Source: Heliophilum fasciatum
GTDB taxonomy: Bacteria; Bacillota; Desulfitobacteriia; Heliobacteriales; Heliobacteriaceae
Length of the DNA: 64,000 nt
Direction of reading: 5' to 3'
Assembly (NCBI RefSeq): GCF_004341395.1
Contig: NZ_SLXT01000015.1
Location: forward strand, 1-64,000
Shown here: positions 1 through 8,293 of the stretch, in pieces
Layout of the letters: every line of letters begins with the position of its first letter
Numbering within the stretch: position 1 is the first letter of the stretch
Translations under genes and position numbers: made by a program
The notes under the pieces: model-generated
Told to the model about the DNA's origin: nothing
What the model saw: only the letters and a program-made list of their open reading frames with translations
The model's database searches: none

Positions 1-96
1 TGCGAAGTCAAAATACCTTTAAATGGTGCAAAATACCATCGAATAATGCGTTTTTTGAATCACCCCTTGGGATGCGGGGGTTTTTAGACAGACTCT
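1..96. mobile_element. Candidate insertion-sequence terminus
   Basis: The first 96 bases end in a GC-rich block followed by a T run and the motif GACAGACTC (88-96). Sequence that reads as part of the following ATPase begins straight after it. An abrupt end of homology next to such a motif is what the tip of an inserted element would leave. No transposase is visible because the window starts here, so the element type is unknown. A simple terminator hairpin (CCCC/GGGG with T run at 62-85) is an alternative reading. Confidence 0.3.
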
Positions 97-108
97 AATA
101 ATCATCAT

Positions 109-1941
109 TTGAAAATAATTGGCCTTTCGAATATTAAAAATAAAGAGAAGAAAATCAATCATATTAAAGAATTCAATATAGATGTTGAATCGCAATTTTG
201 TTTCATAACCGATGGTGATAGTCATAGTATAGATTCTATTGGAAAAAAGAATATCTGGATAAAATTTAATAACATCGACTTTTATTCCTTGGTAGGAGCT
301 TTTAAGGATCATGAAATTTCTGTATACACTGAAAAGCCAAAAAGAGAGGATAAATACATAAAAGGAATCGTGATTTGCCCAGGGGAAAATGGATTTTTAC
401 AAGCGAATCCTAACAAAATAAATAATAAGTTGGTAAAAAAAGACATTCATGATTTCGTAGTAGACTTCTCTAAAGATCTAAATTGCATTATCGGAGGAAG
501 AGGTACTGGAAAAAGTACATTGCTCAATATTATAGAAACTATATTAACATTACAATGTGACAACAAGAAAACTTTAGAGTTTATTTCAAAACATGAATTG
601 ATTTACATAGTTTTTCATTGCGATAACTGTAATTATATCTATTCGTTCGTTCCTCAGGTAGATAAAAATAATTATTATTTGCCTAAAGCATTTAATAAAA
701 AACGAAGTTTCGATGACGGTACAATTTATTTAAGCGATCAATGGTTTACACTCTATAAAATAATAGATGATATAGAAGCTTTGAAATATATCCCTGTACC
801 TCATGATGAAGCTAGAGAAATACTTCATAAAATATATCGAAGAGGTTATTCTGTCAACAAATTAGTAAATAAAATAGAAAAAGGAAAAATAGGCAGTTTT
901 ATTAGGGATACTGTGATGTACGGAATTAACTACCAAAAATTAAATGATTATATTAAAATGTTGATTGAGACCCCGAAAAGAAGTGTTAACAAATTTTTGC
1001 AAGATAACATATCGTCAATAATAAAGACGATGAATGAACAGAAAGAAATAGTGCACAATAAAATTTCGAGTTACAATAATTCGCAGAATTTTATAATAAT
1101 TAAGTATTCTCCCCAGATAGCAGAAACCAGTAGATATCTATCTGAAATAATTGAAAAAATACCAACTAGGGGATATGTAGCTTATACTACTCTGACATGG
1201 AATAATGTTGAGGCGTATTTTCTTCAGTTAGTAGACACATTTGGGTTCCTTGAAACGTTAGAATTGTTTGTTGGTAAAAAGTATAATCACATACACAAAC
1301 ACTTACCTGTTGATAAATTTATCACTGAAAAACTAACTATAGATTTAATCAACTTAGGTATTAGTGAATTGGAAAAGGAAAACATTAAGTCTGTATACGA
1401 AGAAATTAGAAACATGATAATTTCAGATAAAGATATTTTGATTCGTAGTATTGAAAATTGGGTAAATGTAATCGATGATTTTTCTTTGCATTTCAATATT
1501 AATAATAAGGAATCCGTTCGTAATAACTCACCAATTTTCAAAGAGTTAGACGCATTGTCACTTGGTCAAAGAGTTGCTGCTATTCTTTACTTCGTTTTTT
1601 CTTTTGGTTTTCATACTGGAGATAATACACCCTTAGTTATTGACCAACCGGAAGATAATTTAGATAATCAATATATATTCAAAAATCTTACAGGACAATT
1701 ACGTGCAATAAAAAATCAAAGACAAGTTATCGTGGTAACACATAGTTCGACTATCGTTACTAATGCCGATGCTGAACAAGTCATTGTTATGGATTCTGAC
1801 AATAGAATTGGATGGGTTGATGCTAAGGAATACCCATCGAGAGAAACAATAGTTAAGCATATAATTAACTATCTCGAAGGTGGGGTGAAATCATTTAGAA
1901 ACAAAATGGATAAATATAAAGTATATGTCGAGGAATTGTAA
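109..1941 (+). CDS. PHP-associated AAA/SMC-like ATPase, N-terminally truncated
   Basis: The encoded 610 residues carry a Walker A motif GGRGTGKST near residue 129, a long helical middle part, an ABC-type signature SLGQR near 485, a Walker B VIDQPEDNLDN near 510 and a THSS switch near 545. This is the ATPase half of PHP-ATPase (TrlF-like) proteins. The first 70 residues, with GDSHSIDSIG and IKF, resemble only the C-terminal end of a PHP phosphoesterase domain, so most of that domain is missing. The TTG start at 109 has no ribosome site, and the same frame meets a stop at 85-87, where a putative element end lies. The gene is far more AT-rich than the chromosome around it, which suggests horizontal transfer. 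It is probably a remnant; the ATPase family assignment is firm, its biological role is not. Confidence 0.7.
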   Translation: MKIIGLSNIKNKEKKINHIKEFNIDVESQFCFITDGDSHSIDSIGKKNIWIKFNNIDFYSLVGAFKDHEISVYTEKPKREDKYIKGIVICPGENGFLQANPNKINNKLVKKDIHDFVVDFSKDLNCIIGGRGTGKSTLLNIIETILTLQCDNKKTLEFISKHELIYIVFHCDNCNYIYSFVPQVDKNNYYLPKAFNKKRSFDDGTIYLSDQWFTLYKIIDDIEALKYIPVPHDEAREILHKIYRRGYSVNKLVNKIEKGKIGSFIRDTVMYGINYQKLNDYIKMLIETPKRSVNKFLQDNISSIIKTMNEQKEIVHNKISSYNNSQNFIIIKYSPQIAETSRYLSEIIEKIPTRGYVAYTTLTWNNVEAYFLQLVDTFGFLETLELFVGKKYNHIHKHLPVDKFITEKLTIDLINLGISELEKENIKSVYEEIRNMIISDKDILIRSIENWVNVIDDFSLHFNINNKESVRNNSPIFKELDALSLGQRVAAILYFVFSFGFHTGDNTPLVIDQPEDNLDNQYIFKNLTGQLRAIKNQRQVIVVTHSSTIVTNADAEQVIVMDSDNRIGWVDAKEYPSRETIVKHIINYLEGGVKSFRNKMDKYKVYVEEL

Positions 1942-2042
1942 ATAATATCTTGTACTTAACGCCCCACACCCCATTTATTGAATAAAGAGGCAGTTCAGCA
2001 TTACCGCTGGACTACTTTTTATTTTGCGAAGGGCGGTGTTCC

Positions 2043-2717
2043 ATCATCGAAAACCAAAGCGACCTCACGTTAGACCGTATTCACAATATTGACGTTCACG
2101 ACGGACTTCACCGTCTGCCCGACACCAGCATCGATCTCATCATCGCCGATCCGCCATACGGCATCCGTTATCGCAGTAGCAGCCGTCAAAAGAAGTTCAC
2201 CGCAATCCAGAATGACGACGTGATCTTCGCTGACTGGTTGCCCGACGCCTATCGCGTATTGAAACCCGGTGGCGCTCTCTACTGCTATACGCGGTGGGAT
2301 GTGTACCCACAGTGGCATCAGCGTATCGCCCAACTGTTCACCGTTAAAAACTGCATCATCTGGTCAAAGAACGGCGGGGGAATGGGTGATCTTCGCGGCC
2401 AGTACAGTCCGTCACATGAATTTCTAATCTTCACTACGAAAGGTCGACACATTTTGAACGGCAAGCGCATCAGCGACGTGTGGCCGGTAGCCCGTGATGC
2501 CGCTGCTCATCATGTGCACCCCACGCAGAAGCCGGTGAAACTCGCGGAGACGATTATTGCGAAGTCCTCGAACCCCGGAGACACAGTGTTAATCCCTTTC
2601 TGTGGGAGTGGCAGTGACTGCGTGGCCGCGAAGAAACTAGGCCGACGGTTCATCGCGTTCGATGTGGAACAGAGATATATCGATGCCGCAATTAAGAGAG
2701 TAGAGTTAGTAGCTTAA
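2043..2717 (+). CDS. Beta-class DNA adenine methyltransferase, no canonical start codon
   Basis: The frame is open from 1986 to 2717 and encodes a complete-looking small methyltransferase. It has catalytic DPPYG at about 2148, a TRD-like middle, the motif HPTQKPVKL, and the SAM-binding FCGSGSD at about 2599, in the order expected of beta-class (DPPY before FxGxG) N6-adenine enzymes. There is no ATG, GTG or TTG in frame before the GTG at 2220, which lies after the catalytic motif and cannot be the start. A good ribosome site (AAGGGCGG, 2029-2036) sits 6 nt before an ATC at 2043, giving an N-terminus of normal length. Either ATC is used or an ATG has mutated. No restriction enzyme gene is adjacent. 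An orphan phage-type methyltransferase is the likeliest origin. Confidence 0.7.
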   Translation: MIENQSDLTLDRIHNIDVHDGLHRLPDTSIDLIIADPPYGIRYRSSSRQKKFTAIQNDDVIFADWLPDAYRVLKPGGALYCYTRWDVYPQWHQRIAQLFTVKNCIIWSKNGGGMGDLRGQYSPSHEFLIFTTKGRHILNGKRISDVWPVARDAAAHHVHPTQKPVKLAETIIAKSSNPGDTVLIPFCGSGSDCVAAKKLGRRFIAFDVEQRYIDAAIKRVELVA

Positions 2718-2723
2718 ATCGTA

Positions 2724-3263
2724 CTAGTTTTCAAAAGGAAGAATAAGATATAGAAGGAATAATATAACGATAAACCATAATGGGTAAATTGAGACGTATT
2801 TCGCACTTGTGTTCATGAGATAATCAATTATAAAGCCCTCTTCTAAGAAAAGCTCGGAGAATTTAGCCAGAGAAAACATTATAATTGCAGAATTCATAAT
2901 GATTTTAATTAACTGGTCTCTAATTGCTCTTCTATAATTGAATACTGTGATTAGCTGTGCTGTGGTAAAATAATTTATTATTGTGCAAAATGTCTTCTGG
3001 ATTAACCAAGTTGCAAACAGGAACAATAAACAATAAACGCATATAAAAGAAAAAAACACAAAGAATTTAACGAAATAAAAAATAATATTTGGGGTATTGC
3101 CGGGGAGGTGATTTAACGGTATAAGTGATTTTAATTGAGCGAAAGTTTCGTAATCGTAGTGATGTAACAACCAAAAAGGGAACACTGAGATTATGAGTCT
3201 ATTAAATAAAACGGACGGCCTAATTGTTTTTATGAACACTGGGAATATGTGTTCTAAAATCAT
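2724..3263 (-). CDS. Hypothetical AT-rich membrane protein
   Basis: This 179-residue protein shows about four hydrophobic stretches: one near residues 20-35, a strong one near 60-90, one near 120-135 and one near 158-175. There is no signal peptide or recognisable catalytic motif. Base composition is very AT-rich, like the ATPase at 109-1941 and unlike the methyltransferase between them. It is convergent to the methyltransferase, with 6 bases between the two stops. I do not recognise the family. Its setting among transferred genes and transposon scars suggests cargo of the same island, but nothing in the sequence shows a function. Confidence 0.5.
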   Translation of the reverse strand: MILEHIFPVFIKTIRPSVLFNRLIISVFPFWLLHHYDYETFAQLKSLIPLNHLPGNTPNIIFYFVKFFVFFSFICVYCLLFLFATWLIQKTFCTIINYFTTAQLITVFNYRRAIRDQLIKIIMNSAIIMFSLAKFSELFLEEGFIIDYLMNTSAKYVSIYPLWFIVILFLLYLILPFEN

Positions 3264-3367
3264 CTAATCAGCCTCGCTTCATTTTAATGAACTCATAAGA
3301 TCATAAAAATGATATGCGATATAGAATATAATAATGTTAGTATATAGCTTCTTTTAATAAGAATTAT

Positions 3368-3443
3368 GCAGCGAAGCAACTGGGCCGACGGTTCATCGCG
3401 TTCGATATTGAACAGCGATATATCGATGCGGCCAATCAGCGCT
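3368..3443 (+). repeat. Second, partial copy of a methyltransferase C-terminus
   Basis: About 62 bases here match the methyltransferase tail at 2628-2689 with 6 mismatches, and both encode KLGRRFIAFD-type sequence (KQLGRRFIAFD here). The divergence means this is a remnant of a related second methyltransferase rather than a fresh duplication. The copy runs in frame into the IS66 transposase fragment that follows. Confidence 0.75.
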
Positions 3444-3754
3444 TACCATTGAGCACATTTTTGGAAGATGGGCGCATTGAATTGTCGAATAATCGTGCTG
3501 AAAATGCGATCCGCCCCTTTGTCATTGGCCGTAAAGGCTGGCTCTTCGCCGACACGACGAAAGGGGCCACCGCGAGCGCCGTGGTGTACAGCATTGTGGA
3601 AACGGCAAAGGCCAACAACCTGAATGTATTTATGTACCTGGTACATCTTCTGAGCCAATTGCCAGGTGTTGATTTTAATGCTGATCCCTCGCTGCTTGCA
3701 GATTTTATGCCATGGTCGGAAAAGCTCCCGGATTACTGCCGGAAAGTAAAATAG
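3444..3754 (+). pseudogene. IS66 family transposase, C-terminal fragment
   Basis: The frame encodes the conserved end of IS66-type TnpC transposases: FLEDGRIELSNN, then AENAIRPFVIGRKGWLF, then the tail ending in LPDYCRKVK. Intact transposases of this family are about 500 residues, so roughly four fifths, including most of the catalytic domain, is gone. The fragment follows in frame from the methyltransferase remnant, giving a chimeric reading frame of no expected function. No intact IS66 accessory genes (tnpA, tnpB) are present. Confidence 0.8.
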
Positions 3755-3820
3755 GTTAATGTACATGTAAAATCCTGGTACGAAACATCGAGTTCGTACC
3801 GGGATTTGTTTTGCAATGCA

Positions 3821-3840
3821 CCGGAAGATTAAGCGCTTAC
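3821..3840. repeat. IS66 right terminal inverted repeat
   Basis: The minus strand from 3840 begins GTAAGCGCTT, the conserved tip of IS66 elements, 86 bases after the transposase stop. This marks the right boundary of the IS remnant. The same AGCGCTTAC also occurs at 3438-3446, at the methyltransferase/transposase junction. Confidence 0.6.
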
Positions 3841-3888
3841 GAAGGAAGCTCTTAAACCCTAGACCCAAATAACAACAGCAGAAACGCC

Positions 3889-3937
3889 AAAAGCCCCTGT
3901 TCCTCCCGATCCCATCGAGATGAACAAGGGCTTTTTA
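3889..3937. terminator. Terminator after paaK
   Basis: AAAAGCCC pairs with GGGCTTTT, and an inner GTTC/GAAC extends the stem. T runs lie on both sides. It follows the stop of the minus-strand ligase gene at 3956. Confidence 0.6.
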
Positions 3938-3955
3938 TTGTCTTATTTTAATCTT

Positions 3956-5257
3956 CTAATCCTCGTAACGCCGGTCAAAAACCCGCTTTGTCTTTTTCTC
4001 GCTGCGCGGCAAGCTGCCATGCGGAACAGCTTCCACATCAGCCAAGATACCAATCGTCGATTTGATATTTTTCCGGCAATTTTTACTTACTGTCTCCAAG
4101 TCGTGATGGGCATTGGCTTCAACACGAATGAGAATCTGATCTTTGTTGTCGCGGTGTTCCAAGATGATCTGATATTCTGAACTGGCGCCGGCGGTGTGAC
4201 GCAGCACATGGTCGATCTGGCCAGGGTAGATGTTGACCCCTTTGATCTTGATCATATCATCGGTGCGGCCAAGCACGCGGGCGATCATCGGGTAAGGGCT
4301 GCCACAACGGCACTGATGGGGAAGAAGCGTAGTGATGTCCCGCGTCCGGTAACGGATCAGCGGCATGCCTTCTTTGACCAGCGTCGTCAAGACCAGTTCA
4401 CCTTCTTGGCCGGGCGGGAGCACAGCACCCGTCTCGGGATCGATGATCTCGGCGTAGAGATAGTCCGTCCAGAGGTGCATGCCTTGATGCTCGGGACAGT
4501 CAATGGCGATGCCGGGGCCGTAGATCTCCGTTAAGCCGTAGATATCAAAAGTTTCAATGCCCAGCAGTGTTTCGATGCGGTGACGCAATTTGTCGCCCCA
4601 GCGCTCGGAACCAAAAACACCGATGCGCAGTTTGATTTGCTCAAGAATGCCGCGGCGCTCCGCTTCTTCGGCCAGCAAAAGGCCGTAAGAAGAAGTGCCG
4701 ATAAGCACCGACGTTTGCAGGTCTGTCATCATTTCCAACTGCTTATCGGTGTTGCCGGGGCCGGTAGGAATCGTCATGGCGCCGAGTTTTTCCACACCGG
4801 CTTGAAAACCAATGCCGGCCGTCCATAAGCCATAGCCAGGCGTCACTTGCACCCGGTCGCGGCGCTTCACGCCGACAGTCTCCAGGCAACGGGCCATCAT
4901 GATGGCCCAGTCGTCTACATCTTTTTGCGTGTACGGTACGATGACCGGTTTGCCCGTTGTTCCCGACGACGAGTGAATACGTACAACCTCTTCTTCCGGA
5001 ACAGCCATCAACCCCAGAGGATAGCCGTCGCGGAGATCTTGCTTGGTCGTAAAAGGAAGCCGGGAAAAATCGGCAAGCGTACGGATATCGCTGGGAGTAA
5101 TGCCGGCTTCGGTCAGGCGCTGGCGATAAAAAGGGCTGCCATGAAAGGCCCGATCCATGGTGATGCGTAACTGCGGCAGTTGTTGAGCCGTAAGGGATGA
5201 AAAATCGATCGGGGTATGTTCAGGGGATACAGTGTTGGTCAGTTGGGGAACGGCCAT
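3956..5257 (-). CDS. paaK: Phenylacetate-CoA ligase family protein
   Basis: The 433-residue product is full length for the AMP-forming aryl-acetate CoA ligases. The ATP-binding loop SSSGTTGKP lies at residues 96-104, the adenylate-forming motif YGLTEIYGPG near 240, YRTRD near 305, and a C-terminal PaaK-type domain ends the protein. It activates phenylacetate or related aryl acids to CoA thioesters with ATP. The gene lies downstream of iorA-iorB on the same strand, and that pair makes aryl-acetyl-CoA from aryl pyruvates, so the ligase probably shares this pathway, in either direction. The start ATG at 5257 follows a GAGGAG ribosome site. Substrate preference (phenylacetate or indoleacetate) cannot be read from sequence. 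Confidence 0.88.
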   Translation of the reverse strand: MAVPQLTNTVSPEHTPIDFSSLTAQQLPQLRITMDRAFHGSPFYRQRLTEAGITPSDIRTLADFSRLPFTTKQDLRDGYPLGLMAVPEEEVVRIHSSSGTTGKPVIVPYTQKDVDDWAIMMARCLETVGVKRRDRVQVTPGYGLWTAGIGFQAGVEKLGAMTIPTGPGNTDKQLEMMTDLQTSVLIGTSSYGLLLAEEAERRGILEQIKLRIGVFGSERWGDKLRHRIETLLGIETFDIYGLTEIYGPGIAIDCPEHQGMHLWTDYLYAEIIDPETGAVLPPGQEGELVLTTLVKEGMPLIRYRTRDITTLLPHQCRCGSPYPMIARVLGRTDDMIKIKGVNIYPGQIDHVLRHTAGASSEYQIILEHRDNKDQILIRVEANAHHDLETVSKNCRKNIKSTIGILADVEAVPHGSLPRSEKKTKRVFDRRYED

Positions 5258-5284
5258 TGAATATCGTCTCCTCTTACACTCGGC

Positions 5285-5307
5285 AGTGCTTTATGCAACA
5301 AAGCACT
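5285..5307. promoter_or_regulatory. Inverted repeat upstream of paaK
   Basis: Perfect 8-bp arms AGTGCTTT and AAAGCACT are separated by 7 bases and lie 28 bp before the paaK start. It could be an operator or an RNA hairpin in the paaK leader. Confidence 0.4.
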
Positions 5308-5474
5308 TCTGTAAAATAAGCTCCGCTCGGCTCATGGCCGTGCTATTTGTTGATGCTTGGCGGGATGATGAATCCCGGCAGGTCAACATTGTTTGACTTT
5401 TAGGATATCAAAGGCGGGAATGGGGAACAAGTCTTTTTTGTTTCCCTTTCTGCTGAAGCTTCAAGCCGCGATAT

Positions 5475-5554
5475 CGATGGCAGTGATCAACGATGGCGGT
5501 GATCCAACGATGTAGTGATTATCGATGACAGCGCTCAACGATGGCGGTGATCAG
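5475..5554. repeat. Five imperfect 16-bp tandem repeats
   Basis: Units of consensus CGATGGCGGTGATCAA start at 5475, 5491, 5508, 5523 and 5539, with lengths 15-17. They fill the end of the iorB-paaK gap, and the last one overlaps the iorB stop codon by a few bases. The rest of the gap (5258-5474) holds the inverted repeat at 5285 and a GGGAAC/GTTTCCC hairpin at 5422-5445. Confidence 0.65.
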
Positions 5555-6198
5555 CCACAAGACGGCGCCGTTGTCATCAGCGCCTGTCCGGCAGCAAAAG
5601 CTGATTGATTGACGGCGTGAAGCTTGGGTGGCAACACGGTGGTGGCGCCTTGCCAGAGTTGTTCAGCCGTAAAAGGCAGGTTCGGAAGTGTGGAGAACGC
5701 GCCAAGCATGACCATGTTTGTTGCTTTGCTGCTGCCGGCTTCGATCGCCGCCGCCGTGGCATCAAAGAGGCAGGCCCGTGATCCTTGCTGTTGCAAAAAG
5801 TCCATAATGGCTGCTTGATTGTATTGCGTCATGCCGCTGGCCACGCCGGGCGGGATGATCGGCCGGCAATTGATCAGGGCTTGACCGGCAGGGTGGAGCT
5901 TAGGCCAACCGCGCAAGCTTTCGGCTAACTCCAGGCTCAGCAAGATCTGCGCTGTACCGTCGCCAATCAAGGGGCCACCCAGATCGCGGCCGATTTTGAT
6001 ATGGCTGACAACAACGCCTTCGCGCTGGGCCATGCCGATGGTCTCGGAAGTACGCACTTCATAGCCAGCGATGATCGCTGCTTCGGCCATGATGCGCGAT
6101 GCCAATACACCGCCTTGACCGCCGACACCGGTGATGATGATCGCCCAGTTCGATGGCGTTACGTTTTCTGTCTGTAGACTGTTGCCGTTTTTATTCAT
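5551..6198 (-). CDS. iorB: Indolepyruvate ferredoxin oxidoreductase, beta subunit
   Basis: The 215 residues match the gamma-type domain of 2-oxoacid:ferredoxin oxidoreductases, with the glycine-rich GVGGQGGVLASR at about residues 24-35 and the TSETIGMAQREG stretch after it. With IorA it converts aryl pyruvates such as indolepyruvate to aryl-acetyl-CoA, CO2 and reduced ferredoxin, in the cytoplasm. The ATG at 6198 directly abuts the iorA stop (TAGATG), so the two subunits are translationally coupled. Length is normal for the family. This is usually part of aromatic amino acid catabolism in anaerobes. Confidence 0.9.
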   Translation of the reverse strand: MNKNGNSLQTENVTPSNWAIIITGVGGQGGVLASRIMAEAAIIAGYEVRTSETIGMAQREGVVVSHIKIGRDLGGPLIGDGTAQILLSLELAESLRGWPKLHPAGQALINCRPIIPPGVASGMTQYNQAAIMDFLQQQGSRACLFDATAAAIEAGSSKATNMVMLGAFSTLPNLPFTAEQLWQGATTVLPPKLHAVNQSAFAAGQALMTTAPSCG

Positions 6199-8127
6199 CT
6201 ATATTTCCTCCCGGACGATGGCCCCGAACGGACAAGCTTGGGCGCAGGTGCCACAACCAAAGCATTTTTCCGGAACGATACGTACCGGTGGGTTGGTATC
6301 CGTTGCTTCGGCGCTGTCATCGGCGACGATGGCCGGACAGCCGTATTTTTTCAGGCAAATACCGCAGAGGCGGCAAGCTTCTTGATCGATACGGTAGGTA
6401 CCAAGCCGGCGAACGATAGCGACGCATTCCCGGCGAGCGATGACGACGGAAACGCCGTCATGAGCGATCGCCTCTTTGGCTGCCGCCATGGTTGCCGCCA
6501 GATCATAAGCGTCAACGGTGCGTACCCATTGTACTCCGCAGGCACGGACGATTTGCTCAATGTCCGGTAAAAAGGTTGGTTCGGCCATCGCCGTAATGCC
6601 CAGGCCCGGATGCGGTTGATGGCCCGTCATGGCCGTAGTCCGGTTGTCGAGGATCACCAAGGTCATCTTGGCCCGGTTGTAGACCGCATTGATCAGGGGC
6701 GGGATACCGGAGTGAAAGAAGGTCGAATCACCGAGAAAGGCCACGTGCGGCCGATCCGGTTCCACATGGGAAAAACCGGCCGCCATCGCTGGGGCCGCAC
6801 CCATGCAGAGGCAGGTGTCGGTGGCGTTGAGCGGCGGCATAGCGCCAAGGGTGTAGCAGCCGATATCGCCGGTAAATACACTTTTTTTGCTACGGGTGGC
6901 CCGGCTAAAAGCGTAAAAAACCGAACGGTGGCCGCAACCGGCGCAAAGGATCGGTGTGCGTAGCGGGAGCGGCGGCAAAGCAGCCGACGTGACGGACTCG
7001 ACGGCTATACCGGCCTGATCCGGCGAAGCCAACAGCCCGGCCGCTTGTAAGCGCTGTTGCAGGCGCGGCAAAAGCAGATCCAGGGAGAATTCGCCTTCCC
7101 GCGGCAGATCGCCCGAGTGTTTGCCGTAGACCGGCAGGGGGTTGCCGGCGCGTTGTAAAGCGACGATGATCTGCTCTTCGATCACCGGTTCTTGCTCTTC
7201 CACAACCAAAAGCGCTTGTTTGCCTTGCAAGTAGGCTAGGATAGGCGCCACATCCAGGGGGACCGGGGCGCTGACGTGATAGACCGGCAGCGAAAGGCCA
7301 AGCAGGGCCAAAGTTTCGCGGATATAGTTCAAGGAGACACCGCCGGTGATGATGGCCAGCGGGGCATCATGGTTACCTTCAAGCGGCGTTGCTGCGCCTT
7401 GGCCCGGTTCCGCCGTGATCAGCCGGTTGAACTGACGCTCATTAACCCATTGGCGCATGGCCTCTTGCTGTGCATTGAGCCAGCGGTGTTTTTTCGCTGA
7501 TAAAGCCGGCAGGATGACCCATTTCGGATCTTTTTCAAAGTAAGTCGCTGGGCGCGGCTCTGTCGGCCGGGCCGGTGGTGTAAAGGCCACATCTTGACAG
7601 ACATGGCACACCCGTGTGGTCGGGCGCAGGATGACCGGCACTTGCAGTGTTTCTGAAAGTTCAAAAGCAGCTTGCGTCAAAGCCAGCGCTTCGGCAGGGG
7701 TAGCCGGATCAAAAACCGGCAGCTTCGCAAAACGGGCAAAAAGCCGTGTGTCTTGTTCGGTTTGGGAAGAGTGCGGTCCCGGGTCATCGGCCACGACCAG
7801 CACTAAACCGCCTTTGACCCCCAGATAAGCTAACGTCATCAACGGGTCCGAAGCGACATTTAAGCCGACCTGCTTCATGCAGGTCATAGCCCGAGCACCG
7901 GACCAAGAAGCAGCGATGGCTGTTTCAAGAGCAACTTTTTCATTGACCGACCATTCGGCATAGATCTGATAGTCCTTCGCATGACGAAGGATCGTTTCTG
8001 TAACTTCTGTCGACGGGGTGCCCGGATAGGAAGCGACAACACGCACACCGGCGGCGATGGCCCCCCAGGCAATCGCTTCATTGCCCATCAGCAAGCGTCG
8101 CGCCTTTGTAAGATTTGATGATTGCAT
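6199..8127 (-). CDS. iorA: Indolepyruvate ferredoxin oxidoreductase, alpha subunit
   Basis: This TPP-dependent large subunit has an N-terminal pyrimidine-binding half (GNEAIAWGAIAAGV, PGTPSTE), a central part, a TPP-binding half with CAGCGHR and GDIGCYTLG, and two C-terminal cysteine clusters, CRLCGICLKKYGCP and CFGCGTCAQACP, which bind 4Fe-4S centres. I place the start at the ATG at 8127, giving 642 residues, because GAAAGGACG lies 8-9 bases before it; the longer frame from 8190 lacks a ribosome site. It forms the first gene of iorA-iorB, with paaK downstream. An 8-bp inverted repeat at 8157-8184 lies in its upstream region and may control it. Confidence 0.92.
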   Translation of the reverse strand: MQSSNLTKARRLLMGNEAIAWGAIAAGVRVVASYPGTPSTEVTETILRHAKDYQIYAEWSVNEKVALETAIAASWSGARAMTCMKQVGLNVASDPLMTLAYLGVKGGLVLVVADDPGPHSSQTEQDTRLFARFAKLPVFDPATPAEALALTQAAFELSETLQVPVILRPTTRVCHVCQDVAFTPPARPTEPRPATYFEKDPKWVILPALSAKKHRWLNAQQEAMRQWVNERQFNRLITAEPGQGAATPLEGNHDAPLAIITGGVSLNYIRETLALLGLSLPVYHVSAPVPLDVAPILAYLQGKQALLVVEEQEPVIEEQIIVALQRAGNPLPVYGKHSGDLPREGEFSLDLLLPRLQQRLQAAGLLASPDQAGIAVESVTSAALPPLPLRTPILCAGCGHRSVFYAFSRATRSKKSVFTGDIGCYTLGAMPPLNATDTCLCMGAAPAMAAGFSHVEPDRPHVAFLGDSTFFHSGIPPLINAVYNRAKMTLVILDNRTTAMTGHQPHPGLGITAMAEPTFLPDIEQIVRACGVQWVRTVDAYDLAATMAAAKEAIAHDGVSVVIARRECVAIVRRLGTYRIDQEACRLCGICLKKYGCPAIVADDSAEATDTNPPVRIVPEKCFGCGTCAQACPFGAIVREEI

Positions 8128-8156
8128 TATGTACGTCCTTTCAAGCAAACTACTAT

Positions 8157-8184
8157 GATCTTTACATAAACAGCGATAAAGATC
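8157..8184. promoter_or_regulatory. Inverted repeat between iorA and asnB
   Basis: Perfect arms GATCTTTA (8157-8164) and TAAAGATC (8177-8184) surround a 12-base loop, 30 bp upstream of the iorA start and in the divergent region with asnB. It is a candidate operator. Confidence 0.45.
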
Positions 8185-8293
8185 AATCATTCATTGCCGT
8201 TTTGCATCAGGAGCCGTTGCACATTTTCCGGACATTCCACATATACTGCCCCGAAGCAGACGTGACAGAGTCCGTATCAAAGGGGTGAAGGCG

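Noticed and set aside
2220-2717. Methyltransferase starting at the GTG at 2220
   Set aside because: This start would remove the catalytic DPPYG motif, which is intact upstream in the same frame.
5475-5554. CRISPR array
   Set aside because: The 16-bp units are contiguous and imperfect with no unique spacers, and no cas genes are present.
6199-8190. iorA starting at 8190
   Set aside because: No ribosome site precedes it, while GAAAGGACG lies correctly before the ATG at 8127 and the family start fits there.
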